Origin: Desulfovibrio sp. JC022
GTDB taxonomy: Bacteria > Desulfobacterota > Desulfovibrionia > Desulfovibrionales > Desulfovibrionaceae
Reading direction: 5' to 3'
Assembly (NCBI RefSeq): GCF_010470665.1
Contig: NZ_VOPZ01000006.1
Coordinates: 222,224 to 286,223 of the forward strand
Length of the DNA stretch: 64,000 nucleotides
This document shows, piece after piece, positions 17,950-25,977 of the stretch. Made by a program: the position numbers and the translations under genes. The notes below the pieces were generated by a model, which was not told the origin of the DNA, did no database searches, and saw only the letters and a list, made by a program, of their open reading frames with translations. Every line of letters starts with the position of its first letter. Within the stretch, counting starts at the first letter, position 1.

Positions 17950-19643
17950 TTGTACAGCTCCTTGTTTAAGGTGTCCTCAACGGTCAGCCGGGTAAAACAA
18001 TTCACCGAGGCATAGCCCGAAAAAAAACGGTTCATCACTGAACTGAACAGATAAAGATCGCCGCTGTTGGCAAAGCCGTCACAGCTGAGCGACATCTTAA
18101 TTTCCCGCCCGCGCATGACCAGCCCACGCACCAGACGGTCCCCCTCGCTTACATCCATGCCGGAAATGGCTTCCACCCTTTTGGTATTGGCCACCACCGA
18201 ACCCCGGTCACGGGTATCGGTAAAAATGTAAAGCTTGACCATGGCCCGCAAACTCTCCACATCAGCCACGGAAAGATAATTTAGATAAAGGTGCGAGAGC
18301 AGCCGCCAGAGCAGGTTGCGGCCCAGCGGGGGCTGTACCGGGGAAGTGGGCTGGCGGATATTTTCAAACGAGGCCAGCTCCGGGGAAGTTCCGGTCGGTT
18401 TGCTGATATCCCCGTAACGCAGTTTTTCCGGCAGGGTTCCGTTGGTGCAGGTCAAAGCCATGGAAAGGGTTTCATTCGCAGGCTCATCCCCCTGCGCCGG
18501 ATAGGCCACGGAAACAAAAATATCGGTTTTGTCCCGGACAGGAGAGCGGCGATGATGTACCGTATACACTGGCATTTCCCCGGCCTGCGGATTAAACATA
18601 TGGAATGGCTTATACGGTTTTTCTTCCACCGTACCCTGCACGTAACCCACCACTGAATCCACAGAATAAACCTGATAATCGCCCCCGGAATCACCGGACG
18701 GACGTATCTGATATTCCGGCCTCTTATGATCCAGAATCACCGGCTCGGCATCACGTTTGAATAAATTGATCGCCGGAGTAGCGAACAAACAGAGATCTTC
18801 CTTGGTAAAGCGGTCAAAGGTCTGAGGAATTTTTTCCAGTTCCAGAACAATCTTGAACTTTGATCCTCCGCCCCGGTTGCGCCAGTTATTCAGCCCGGTA
18901 ATTTCAAAAAAAAGGAATTTTTCCGGCAGGATGAAATATTCCTGCAAAATCCGGTAGCCCGGAAAGGATTGCGAGGGATAAGGCAGCAAAGCTTCTTCAT
19001 CTTCAAACCCCACAGCCTTAAAATTGTTTTTCCCCAATATGCACAGGCTTCCATCCTCAGAACTTATCTGAATCTCCCGGATATAATTGAACAAAAATTT
19101 ATAACGCATGGAAGCGTTAGCCGCGTCTCCGGTCAAGTGAAAGCGTAGACTGGAGTTCTCCCATTTATCCAAAGGGATACCCGTAAGTTCCAGATTAATA
19201 GTCAAAGTTCCCGAAGTTCCGGCCCCCTTAACCAGATCAATTCCGGTAATGCTTAAGGGGTGCAGGTCCACGTCATAAGTGGTGGAAAAAGTACAGGGAA
19301 CGCCGCTGACAGGGATTGAAGCGATCTGCGAGCCGATGGGAACTCGGATGCTTTCCATCAAGCTCGGCTTGGGCTTAAACTTAATAATCGTAGTGGAAGG
19401 GATAGGCCGCAGATAGTGCGGAAAAATCAGCTGCACCAGACCGTGTACTATCTCCGGGAATTCATCGTCCAGCTTCTGGTTGATCATGCCGGACAGAAAT
19501 GCCGAGCCTTCCAGAAGCCGCTCCACATCAGGATCGGCGCCCGGTCCGGTCAGCATGGGAGCCAGCGCGGGGTGGGTTTTGGAAAATTCCACCGCCAATT
19601 CGCGCAAATGGCTCAGTTCCCTCTGATAATACTTTTCTATCAT
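17913..19643 (-). CDS. tssF: TssF, T6SS baseplate wedge subunit
   Basis: Taking the ATG at 19643 gives 576 residues starting MIEKYYQRELSHLRELAVEF, which is the classic TssF (ImpG/VasA) N-terminus. GGAGG lies nine bases upstream, contributed by the intergenic repeat. A longer open frame to 19715 runs through repeat copy B and is unlikely to be translated. Other family signatures include LLEGSAFLSGMINQKLDDEFPE and FPHYLRPIPS near residues 40-85. Two TssF with one TssG make the baseplate wedge core. It overlaps tssG by 37 bases. Confidence 0.94.
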   Translation of the reverse strand: MIEKYYQRELSHLRELAVEFSKTHPALAPMLTGPGADPDVERLLEGSAFLSGMINQKLDDEFPEIVHGLVQLIFPHYLRPIPSTTIIKFKPKPSLMESIRVPIGSQIASIPVSGVPCTFSTTYDVDLHPLSITGIDLVKGAGTSGTLTINLELTGIPLDKWENSSLRFHLTGDAANASMRYKFLFNYIREIQISSEDGSLCILGKNNFKAVGFEDEEALLPYPSQSFPGYRILQEYFILPEKFLFFEITGLNNWRNRGGGSKFKIVLELEKIPQTFDRFTKEDLCLFATPAINLFKRDAEPVILDHKRPEYQIRPSGDSGGDYQVYSVDSVVGYVQGTVEEKPYKPFHMFNPQAGEMPVYTVHHRRSPVRDKTDIFVSVAYPAQGDEPANETLSMALTCTNGTLPEKLRYGDISKPTGTSPELASFENIRQPTSPVQPPLGRNLLWRLLSHLYLNYLSVADVESLRAMVKLYIFTDTRDRGSVVANTKRVEAISGMDVSEGDRLVRGLVMRGREIKMSLSCDGFANSGDLYLFSSVMNRFFSGYASVNCFTRLTVEDTLNKELYKWAAMIGNRPLL

Positions 19644-19651
19644 ATTTAAGA

Positions 19652-19740
19652 TGCCTCCGGCGGCTCTCCGAGGGCCAGAGAAACTTTTTGGAAAAAGTTT
19701 CTCTGGACTCTTCAAAAACTTTTAATAGGGCTTCGCCGCC
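19652..19740 (-). repeat. Dispersed intergenic repeat, copy B (variant hairpin)
   Basis: It has the shared ends (CCTCCGGCGG and GGGCTTCGCCGCC), but the central hairpin is a different one, AGAGAAACTTTTT paired with AAAAAGTTTCTCT. Orientation is as in copy A. It lies just upstream of tssF and supplies its ribosome site. With copy C in opposite orientation about 50 bases away it makes an inverted pair in the tssE-tssF gap. Confidence 0.75.
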
Positions 19741-19789
19741 TTGTGATGCCAAAAGTAGCGAATGCTTATAAACCGGGCACTAAACACTC

Positions 19790-19858
19790 AAAAGGTTTTG
19801 GGATTCTTAAACCCTTTTGCAAAAGGGTTTAAGGCCCCCGGCAGGGCCGCCGGAGGCA
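19790..19858 (+). repeat. Dispersed intergenic repeat, copy C
   Basis: Shorter form lacking the GGCGAAGCC end: GTTTTGGGATTCTT, an AAACCCTTTT/AAAAGGGTTT hairpin, GGCCCCCGGCAGGG, then CCGCCGGAGGC. It ends two bases before the tssE stop codon. Orientation is opposite to copy B. Confidence 0.78.
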
Positions 19859-19859
19859 G

Positions 19860-20279
19860 CTAGTTATCTTTCACTGAAATTTGTCCGTCTGGATCGAGAA
19901 CCGTCTCGAATACTACGGGCATGTCTTGGCCCTCTAAGGCCAGCTTGGCTTGCAGCTTGAAATGCAGAGCCAGCGGGTTATCCTCCATGGGAACAAATTC
20001 TATATTCACGTTTGCCAGCCGGGGTTCATATTTTAGGATAACCTCGGTCATGGACTCCTCAATGGAGCGTACCGCATCCAACCCGGTGGCCCCGATCATG
20101 GACGTAAAATCCGGGACCCCGAAATCGGGCGCGATCTGGGCATTACCCTGCCGGGTATTCAGGATCATGCGCAGGTAATCCAGCACAGACTTGACCACCT
20201 GCCCCGGCTCGGCAGAATCCCGCCAATCCGGGTCCTCTTCCATGAAACGGATACGTTCAAGAAGTCGCTGAGTGGTCAA
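19860..20279 (-). CDS. tssE: TssE, T6SS gp25-like baseplate protein
   Basis: TssE is the gp25-like wedge protein that starts sheath assembly. The core matches the family: RLLERIRFMEED at the start, then VLDYLRMILNTRQGNAQIAPDFGVPDF (residues about 33-60) and a C-terminal beta-rich end. I propose the TTG at 20279 as start (139 residues) because it has an AAGGGGGAG site just upstream and the family normally begins at RLLERI. A longer frame from a GTG at 20318 is possible but starts within a few bases of a repeat copy and has no ribosome site. The function is secure, the exact start is not. Confidence 0.85.
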   Translation of the reverse strand: MTTQRLLERIRFMEEDPDWRDSAEPGQVVKSVLDYLRMILNTRQGNAQIAPDFGVPDFTSMIGATGLDAVRSIEESMTEVILKYEPRLANVNIEFVPMEDNPLALHFKLQAKLALEGQDMPVVFETVLDPDGQISVKDN

Positions 20280-20321
20280 AGCTCCCCCTTCCAAATCACG
20301 CCACAATGTCCAAAACACAGT

Positions 20322-20433
20322 GGCGAAGCCTAACTAAAAAGTTTGGGATCCTTAAACCCTTTCCAAAGGGTTTGAGGCCCCCGGCAGGGCGCCCCGCGAG
20401 GCCGCCGGAGGCTTTTCCTCATCAATAGCGCAG
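20322..20433 (+). repeat. Dispersed intergenic repeat, copy D (full-length form)
   Basis: Full-length copy in the gap between hcp and tssE: GGCGAAGCC end, A/T stretch, GGGATCC, hairpin AAACCCTTT/AAAGGGTTT, an enlarged GC-rich block, CCGCCGGAGGC, spacer, then AGCGCAGAGCGCATC. The GC-rich block is longer than in other copies. Confidence 0.8.
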
Positions 20434-20443
20434 AGCGCATCAA

Positions 20444-20926
20444 CTAACTGGATTTCCAGTCGTCAGTGTATTCAATATTGCCGTCAGCGTAGGTCCATGT
20501 GATTTTGGAATAGGTAAAGCTGACGTCTTCCATGTCGTGATACCCTTTGTTGTCGGGCAGGAAAGTCACCGGCTTATAGTTGTGCAGGTTGACGATGATC
20601 GCTTCTTCCATCTTGATGGTGTAGTACTTCTTTTCAATTCCGGTGGCATCGATATGGTAGTGGTCGATTTCAACAGTGAGTTGCTCACCTTTACAGCAGG
20701 CCTGAGCCAGTTTAGGGGAACCGTTATCCACGTGTTTGGTCACGGTGAACGGTTTGTGGATACGCTGCCCGGTGGGAAGCCCGGTATGGGTATCCTTGGG
20801 AATTTCAACATTGTGATCCAGCGCATAAACAAGCATGGTATCTTTTTTATCGCCCATCTGAGTACAATCACCCTTGATCTGTCCCTGAGTCTTTCCTGTT
20901 ACCTTCATATACGAAGTAAGTGCCAT
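20444..20926 (-). CDS. hcp: Hcp (TssD), T6SS inner-tube protein
   Basis: 160 residues from the ATG at 20926 (GAGGAGAAGGG upstream). Hcp hexamers stack into the tube propelled by sheath contraction. Family features are the start MALTSYMKVTGKTQGQIKG, the central IHKPFTVTKHVDNGSPKL segment and the C-terminal DVSFTYSKITWTY strand. It lies after tssC, and the gap downstream to tssE is occupied by repeat copy D, which could tune the high Hcp output relative to downstream genes. That last point is inference. Confidence 0.95.
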   Translation of the reverse strand: MALTSYMKVTGKTQGQIKGDCTQMGDKKDTMLVYALDHNVEIPKDTHTGLPTGQRIHKPFTVTKHVDNGSPKLAQACCKGEQLTVEIDHYHIDATGIEKKYYTIKMEEAIIVNLHNYKPVTFLPDNKGYHDMEDVSFTYSKITWTYADGNIEYTDDWKSS

Positions 20927-21009
20927 AACCCTTCTCCTCAAAATGCATGATTAAAGGTTGACCGTTTCAGCGGCTGCCGTGGGTACGGCAGCCGGACTCT
21001 TTCGACTAA

Positions 21010-22491
21010 CTATTCCTTCTCCAGCTTACCCAGCAATGAGAGGGTGAAAGAAGCACCCATGTACTTGAAATGCGGGCGGGCCTTCAGGGAAACCTGATAC
21101 CAGCCCGGATCGCCTTCCACATCGCTGACCTCAATCTTGGCCATACGTAAGGGACGGCGGCTGCGCACACTGGGTGCGGGGTTGTCCATCTCGGTGACAT
21201 ACTGGGAAATCCAGGTGTTCAGTTCGCGCTCAAGATCGCCACGCTCTTTCCATGTACCGATATTTTCGCGCTGGATAACTTTGATGTAGTGGGCCAAGCG
21301 GTCCATGATCATCATGTAAGGCAACTGGGTGGAGAGCTTGTAATTAAGCTCGGCTTCCTTGCCTTCTTTGCTGGTGCCGAAGAACTTCGGTTTCTGACAG
21401 GAGTTAGCGGAAAAGAACGCCGCATTGTCACTGCCTTTGCGCATGGTCAGACCGATGAATCCTTCCTCGGCAAGCTCGAATTCCCTGCGCTCGGAAAGAA
21501 GCACCTGCGTGGGAATCTTGGTCTGCACCGCGCCCATGGCCTCGTACTGGTAGAGGGGCAGGTCTTCCACGGCCCCGCCGCCCTGCGGACCTATGATGTT
21601 TGCGCACCAACGGTACTTGGCAAATGAATCGGTCAGCTTGGAGGCAAAAGCAAAAGCTGTGTTGCCCCAGCAAAAGTCATCATCTCCGTCGGAAACAGAC
21701 TCCTGATAGTTGAAACTTTTTGCCGGAAGGGTTTCCGGTCCGTAAGGAAGCCGCAGCAGGAATTTAGGCAGGGTCAGCCCCACATTGCGGGCATCGTCCG
21801 ACTCGCGGAAAGAGTTCCACTTGGCGTATTGCGGCATTTCAAAAATGGATTTGAGATCCTTAAGATTGGGTAGCTCACTCCATTTTTCAATACCGAAAAA
21901 TTTCGGACCGGCAGCGGCAATAAACGGCGCATGGGACATGGCAGAAACCGAAGCAGTATATTGCAGCAGTTTCATATCCTGCGGGCCGGGTCCAAAATCA
22001 TAATTACCGATAATAGCCCCGAAAGGCTGCCCGCCGAACTGACCGTATTCCGCGGTATAGGCCTGCTTGTAGAGACCGGATTTGGTAATTTCCGGTGCAT
22101 CATCGAAATCATCAAGCAGGTCCTCTTTGGAAACATTCATCATCTGAATACGCACATTTTCCCGAAAATCAGTACGGTCAATCAGGAATTTGAGTGACCG
22201 CCACGAGGATTCCATTTTCTGGAATTCCTTGTTGTGCATAATGCTGTCCATCTGGGCGGATAATTTTCCATCAATCTGGGCCAGCATGTCATCCACGAGA
22301 TTGCCGGAAATCTTGGCTCCTTCGCGTTCCGGCTTGACCATTTCCTCAAGAAAAGCCTGCAAGCCCGCCTTGGTCACAGAATAGGCTTCATCTTCGGGCT
22401 TGAGTTTGGTGGCCTCCACAATATCATCTAGAAGCGAACCTTCGGCAGCGGACTGCGCAGCCTGCTGTTGTTCAAGTTTTTCTTCTGCCAT
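21010..22491 (-). CDS. tssC: TssC, T6SS sheath large subunit
   Basis: 493 residues, standard TssC (VipB/EvpB). Signatures are MDSIMHNKEFQKMESSWRSL (about 75-100), GAIIGNYDFGPGP and the C-terminal VRSRRPLRMAKIEVSDVEGDPGWY region forming the handshake and docking end. It forms the contractile sheath with TssB, encoded 11 bases upstream. The sequence differs clearly from the fused sheath-like protein at 3514, which aligns only loosely. Confidence 0.96.
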   Translation of the reverse strand: MAEEKLEQQQAAQSAAEGSLLDDIVEATKLKPEDEAYSVTKAGLQAFLEEMVKPEREGAKISGNLVDDMLAQIDGKLSAQMDSIMHNKEFQKMESSWRSLKFLIDRTDFRENVRIQMMNVSKEDLLDDFDDAPEITKSGLYKQAYTAEYGQFGGQPFGAIIGNYDFGPGPQDMKLLQYTASVSAMSHAPFIAAAGPKFFGIEKWSELPNLKDLKSIFEMPQYAKWNSFRESDDARNVGLTLPKFLLRLPYGPETLPAKSFNYQESVSDGDDDFCWGNTAFAFASKLTDSFAKYRWCANIIGPQGGGAVEDLPLYQYEAMGAVQTKIPTQVLLSERREFELAEEGFIGLTMRKGSDNAAFFSANSCQKPKFFGTSKEGKEAELNYKLSTQLPYMMIMDRLAHYIKVIQRENIGTWKERGDLERELNTWISQYVTEMDNPAPSVRSRRPLRMAKIEVSDVEGDPGWYQVSLKARPHFKYMGASFTLSLLGKLEKE

Positions 22492-22502
22492 GGATATTCC
22501 CC

Positions 22503-22985
22503 CTACTCGATTCCAAGTTCTTTGAGCAGCTTTTCACGCGCGCCGTCATCCTTGACCAGTTCCTGAACCTTTTTCCTGAATTCCGGCACATTGGAGAGCG
22601 GACTCTTCAGGGCTTTCAGGGCTTCACGAAGCTCCATGAGTTTTTGAAGTTCCGGAACCTGACTGATAATCCGGTCCGGGTCGAAATCCTTGAGGCTTTC
22701 AAACTTGAGCTTAACCGCCATCTGCGCGTCAGGGTCGCCGCTGAGTTTATCCTCAACACCCATGTTCAACTCCAGATCCTGAGCCTTGAGAACTTCGTTG
22801 AAATTATCCTTGTCGATATTCACCGGATCGCGGTCCTCGACCATACGATCATCATCTTTTTGGGTAAAATCTCCGACCACGAGCAGCTTGAGAGGAAGCT
22901 CGACCTCTTCTTTCGCGTCGCCAGTCTCAGGCTTATAAACAATGTTGACCCGCTCCTTGGGAGCTACGGAACCTTCTTTAGCCAT
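22503..22985 (-). CDS. tssB: TssB, T6SS sheath small subunit
   Basis: 160 residues from an ATG at 22985 with GGAGG eight bases upstream; a TTG two codons earlier is a weaker choice. Family pattern: PKERVNIVYKP start, LPLKLLVVGDFTQ, VNIDKDNFNEVLKAQDLELN, SLKDFDPDRI and a C-terminal charged helix that interlocks with TssC. It sits between tssA and tssC as in many T6SS loci. Confidence 0.95.
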   Translation of the reverse strand: MAKEGSVAPKERVNIVYKPETGDAKEEVELPLKLLVVGDFTQKDDDRMVEDRDPVNIDKDNFNEVLKAQDLELNMGVEDKLSGDPDAQMAVKLKFESLKDFDPDRIISQVPELQKLMELREALKALKSPLSNVPEFRKKVQELVKDDGAREKLLKELGIE

Positions 22986-23030
22986 ATTCAAGACCTCCGC
23001 TGAAAAGTTTCTGGGAACAGTCCAAACCGT

Positions 23031-24584
23031 CTAGTTAACTCCGTTAATCTTCAACCCCTCAACAGGACTGAGCCTGCTGATACGCTGTAAAATTTCAACA
23101 CTCTTTGTTGCTGATTCCGGTCCGCCCTCGGCAACCATGGCCCCGTAGGCAGCCAGCAAACCGGATAAAGCAAGTTCCGGCTCCCACTGCTCAAGGCCGG
23201 AACTGTCAATTTGTTCCAGCAATTCAACTGCATGCACATGGGCCACTCCGGCCTGTCCCTCTGCCGTAAGCAATCCGGTCAACCCGGAACGCAGCCGAAA
23301 AACAGAGCGCAAAGAGGGAGATGTATTGATACTATCACAAATGATAGAAACTGCCTCGAACATTTTTTTATCCGCTGCAAATTGGTTCGCTTTAGCCATT
23401 ATTTCAGAAACTTTGTCCGCCTTATCCTCTGTCCCGAGAGCACCGCCCTTGCTTTTGCCAAGAGATTGCAACCACGAACGGGTCTTGGGATCAGCAAAAG
23501 GAGTACCGTCTGCAAAGCTCAAGGAAGCCATACCGGGCAGACGTTGCACATAAATTTCCGTTTCCAATTCAAGGGCGGTCAGTGCTTCGACGTATCCAGC
23601 ACCTAAAGCTTTAAGGGCCTCAGCTGACATGCGACTCAAATCGAGCCAGAAAAGATATTCCCCGACACGGGACTCGGCCTCACGCAAGGCCCCTGCGAAA
23701 TCAGACTTTTGAAGCTGGCTGAGAATAGAATCTTTGACCGGGCCGTCCGGCGCAGGAACCATGGTCCGCCCGTTTTGCGCAGGAGGAAGGGAGGAAATAG
23801 GCATCCACGCGGACATGCGCCGCAACCTATAGCCCTCAGCAGCGGCAAGATCATTCACGAGAAGATATTCCGAAAGAGGTCCGAGAGAGGAAAGCATGGC
23901 TTTAAACCCGGCGGAATATTCTTCGGAAGAATTTATATTGCCTACGCCAGACGCAACATAAGAAGCAGAAGGAACAGTTTCGGTGGATGCAGCCGAGCCG
24001 GAACCATCCCCTTCCCCGACAGAAGCGGGATGTTCGGGCTCAGGCTCCGCCACTACAGGCAGATGGCGAACATAGCCGGACAAATCCCTCAATACTGGCG
24101 CATCTTCAGATTTTTCCGCTAAAGCCGCATCTAACTCAGTGATGCGCTTATCCAGCAGATCCACTACTTCTTTGGAAAGCTCACCCCCGTCATATTTTTT
24201 GAGATATTTTTCAGCTTTCTCAACCCACCAGCTGATGGCCCCGAATCTGCCGCGCATACGTTTTTTAGCCGGATAAAGTGTGTCCCAAAAATTAGTAATC
24301 AAATCGAGCAGAAGCTGCGCCCCGGCGGAAAGACCTTCGACTCCTTTAAGGTGTAAAAGTCCCACACCAAGATATGAAGCGACCTTTAAATCTTTGGACT
24401 TGCTGCTCAAAATAACCGAACCGAGCTTGATCACCCGTTTCCAATCCACGGCTCCGCCCGCAGTGGCACTGGCAAGTTTGTCGATCTCCTGCTGCAAACG
24501 GTCGTACTCCGGCTCGTAACGGGCATCTGCCCCGGCCGGATGTTCTTCGCTGACAGGCTTCCTGCCCAGATCGAGTAGTTCCAT
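23031..24584 (-). CDS. tssA: TssA, T6SS cap/baseplate protein (ImpA N-terminal)
   Basis: 517 residues. The N-terminal about 120 residues are an ImpA_N domain (the ISWWVEKAEKYL segment is its end). A low-complexity Ser/Gly/Glu linker (about 185-215) follows, then a helical C-terminal half of VasJ type (PMSSLPPAQNGR-like MPISSLPPAQNGRT, then repeated helices). TssA recruits baseplate parts and/or caps the growing sheath. It is the first gene of the large T6SS operon; the ATG has GGAGGAAGC directly upstream. Confidence 0.93.
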   Translation of the reverse strand: MELLDLGRKPVSEEHPAGADARYEPEYDRLQQEIDKLASATAGGAVDWKRVIKLGSVILSSKSKDLKVASYLGVGLLHLKGVEGLSAGAQLLLDLITNFWDTLYPAKKRMRGRFGAISWWVEKAEKYLKKYDGGELSKEVVDLLDKRITELDAALAEKSEDAPVLRDLSGYVRHLPVVAEPEPEHPASVGEGDGSGSAASTETVPSASYVASGVGNINSSEEYSAGFKAMLSSLGPLSEYLLVNDLAAAEGYRLRRMSAWMPISSLPPAQNGRTMVPAPDGPVKDSILSQLQKSDFAGALREAESRVGEYLFWLDLSRMSAEALKALGAGYVEALTALELETEIYVQRLPGMASLSFADGTPFADPKTRSWLQSLGKSKGGALGTEDKADKVSEIMAKANQFAADKKMFEAVSIICDSINTSPSLRSVFRLRSGLTGLLTAEGQAGVAHVHAVELLEQIDSSGLEQWEPELALSGLLAAYGAMVAEGGPESATKSVEILQRISRLSPVEGLKINGVN

Positions 24585-24667
24585 GCTTCCTCCGCTATCG
24601 AATACGTACTGAATACCAGATGGATATTTCGTCCTAAGATTCTACGAACAGACCAGAGACCCCAAAA

Positions 24668-24695
24668 AGCATAACATACATACGCATAGTGGCAA
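24668..24695 (-). promoter_or_regulatory. Possible sigma-70-type promoter for the tssA operon
   Basis: On the minus strand TTGCCA is followed after 16 bases by TATGCT, about 80 bases before the tssA ATG. The fit is only moderate and there is no sigma-54 -24/-12 pair in this gap. Confidence 0.25.
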
Positions 24696-24709
24696 ACAAA
24701 GAACGGAGT

Positions 24710-24745
24710 AAAAAAGCCCCGCTATGTGAAAATACTACGGGGCTT
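24710..24745 (-). terminator. Rho-independent terminator after the flavodoxin gene
   Basis: Minus-strand reading gives a stem of AAGCCCCG pairing with CGGGGCTT around a loop of about 16 bases, then a run of T residues. It lies 40 bases after the stop of the gene at 24787 and isolates that operon from tssA. Confidence 0.85.
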
Positions 24746-24786
24746 AAGATAATGCCAAAACCGACGAGAGATAATATTTAAATAAA

Positions 24787-25338
24787 CTATGCAGACTGCA
24801 AAGATCCCAACAACCCGATCGTTTTTTCCCGGACCTGTTTCAAATCATCGGCATTGGGACGGCCTTCAATATTTCCCAGCCGTCCGCTGATGTTGAAATG
24901 CTGCATCTTTTCCGGGACAAAAGCACCTATGACCGACCATTCATCAGCCACGGTTATACCCAGATGATCAAAGAGCTGCCCCATGTACTTAATGGCCGGC
25001 ACAGCTTCAGCCTCCCCGGTATGCGGCCCTGCATAAGTGCAGTAAACGCAGGCAAATTTTCCGGGAATACGCGGTGATCCGGGAAGAATCAGGTTCTTTT
25101 CACGGGCGTAGGCGAGCTGTCTGTTGATCCAGTCCTGCACGGACTTTCCCGGAAGCCAAGTATAAACCCCGGAACCAATGAATGTGAAATCGTAATTCAG
25201 CAAATCGAAAAGGACACCTTCCTTTTTAAGATTGACTGTGCTGACATTATGCCCGGCCTGAACTGCCGCTTTTTCGATTTCAAGGGCTACTTTTTCGGTC
25301 TGACCGTTAAGTGAACCGTAAAGATTGAGAATCTTCAT
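24787..25338 (-). CDS. Flavodoxin-fold protein
   Basis: 183 residues with the flavodoxin phosphate-binding loop GSLNGQTEKVA near residue 9, then alternating strands and helices (DFTFIGSGVYTWLPGKS; FACVYCTYAGPHTGEAEA). It probably binds FMN and acts as an electron carrier or small reductase. It is the last gene of the activase-methyltransferase-flavodoxin unit, 17 bases after the methyltransferase, which makes a redox role with the activase plausible but unproven. The NADPH-dependent FMN reductase family is an alternative. Confidence 0.8.
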   Translation of the reverse strand: MKILNLYGSLNGQTEKVALEIEKAAVQAGHNVSTVNLKKEGVLFDLLNYDFTFIGSGVYTWLPGKSVQDWINRQLAYAREKNLILPGSPRIPGKFACVYCTYAGPHTGEAEAVPAIKYMGQLFDHLGITVADEWSVIGAFVPEKMQHFNISGRLGNIEGRPNADDLKQVREKTIGLLGSLQSA

Positions 25339-25355
25339 TTTTCCCCTCTTCAGGA

Positions 25356-25958
25356 TTAAACTTTTCTAAAACAAATTAAATAATTAAACCCTAGATCTAT
25401 ATAATGTAGTTCAGTAAAGCCGAGCGGTTCGATCAGAACCCTCAGTTCCTCACCGGAGATACGCATATGTAACGGCGGACCAAAATCGGTCCTTTCTTTT
25501 TTGCATTCCAGCACAGCCACTTGCCCAGAAGTTTTCAAAACCCTGCGGACCTCTGTAAAAACAGATTCACCATACTCTTCAAGGTTCATACAATGCAGGG
25601 AAGTACTCATGAAGCAGGTATCCACGCTGCCATCCTCAAAAGGAAACTTACCGGTCATATCACCAAGATAGGTGCTGACATTCTTCAGTCCGTTCTCCTC
25701 AGCCTGCAATTTGACATGCTCCAGCATCACGTTATTGCTGTCAAAAGCATAAACCCTGCCCGATGGTCCCACCTCGAGCCCGGCATGAATCGAGTAATCT
25801 CCGGGACCGCACCCCAGATCCAGGAAAACATTCCCATCCTGAAGAGCCAGAGTTTTGAAGACCAGACTTGAATCATGCATGCCGTAACTGGTGGGCCCCC
25901 GCCTATGACGGCCATGCCCGCCGTGACAATGCTTTCCGGCCTTATGTTCTTTATTCAT
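25356..25958 (-). CDS. Class I SAM-dependent methyltransferase
   Basis: 200 residues from an ATG at 25958 (AAAGAGG upstream); a longer frame would overlap the preceding activase gene. Motif I is LDLGCGPGDYS, motif II VYAFDSNNVML and the post-motif LPFEDGSVD-like FPFEDGSVDTC. The N-terminal 20 residues are rich in His, Gly and Arg (HCHGGHGRHRRG), which could bind metal. The substrate is unknown. It is sandwiched between the activase and flavodoxin genes with 17-19 base gaps, so all three are likely cotranscribed from the operator-bearing promoter near 29985. Confidence 0.82.
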   Translation of the reverse strand: MNKEHKAGKHCHGGHGRHRRGPTSYGMHDSSLVFKTLALQDGNVFLDLGCGPGDYSIHAGLEVGPSGRVYAFDSNNVMLEHVKLQAEENGLKNVSTYLGDMTGKFPFEDGSVDTCFMSTSLHCMNLEEYGESVFTEVRRVLKTSGQVAVLECKKERTDFGPPLHMRISGEELRVLIEPLGFTELHYIDLGFNYLICFRKV

Positions 25959-25977
25959 TGTAACCTCTTTGCTGCGG

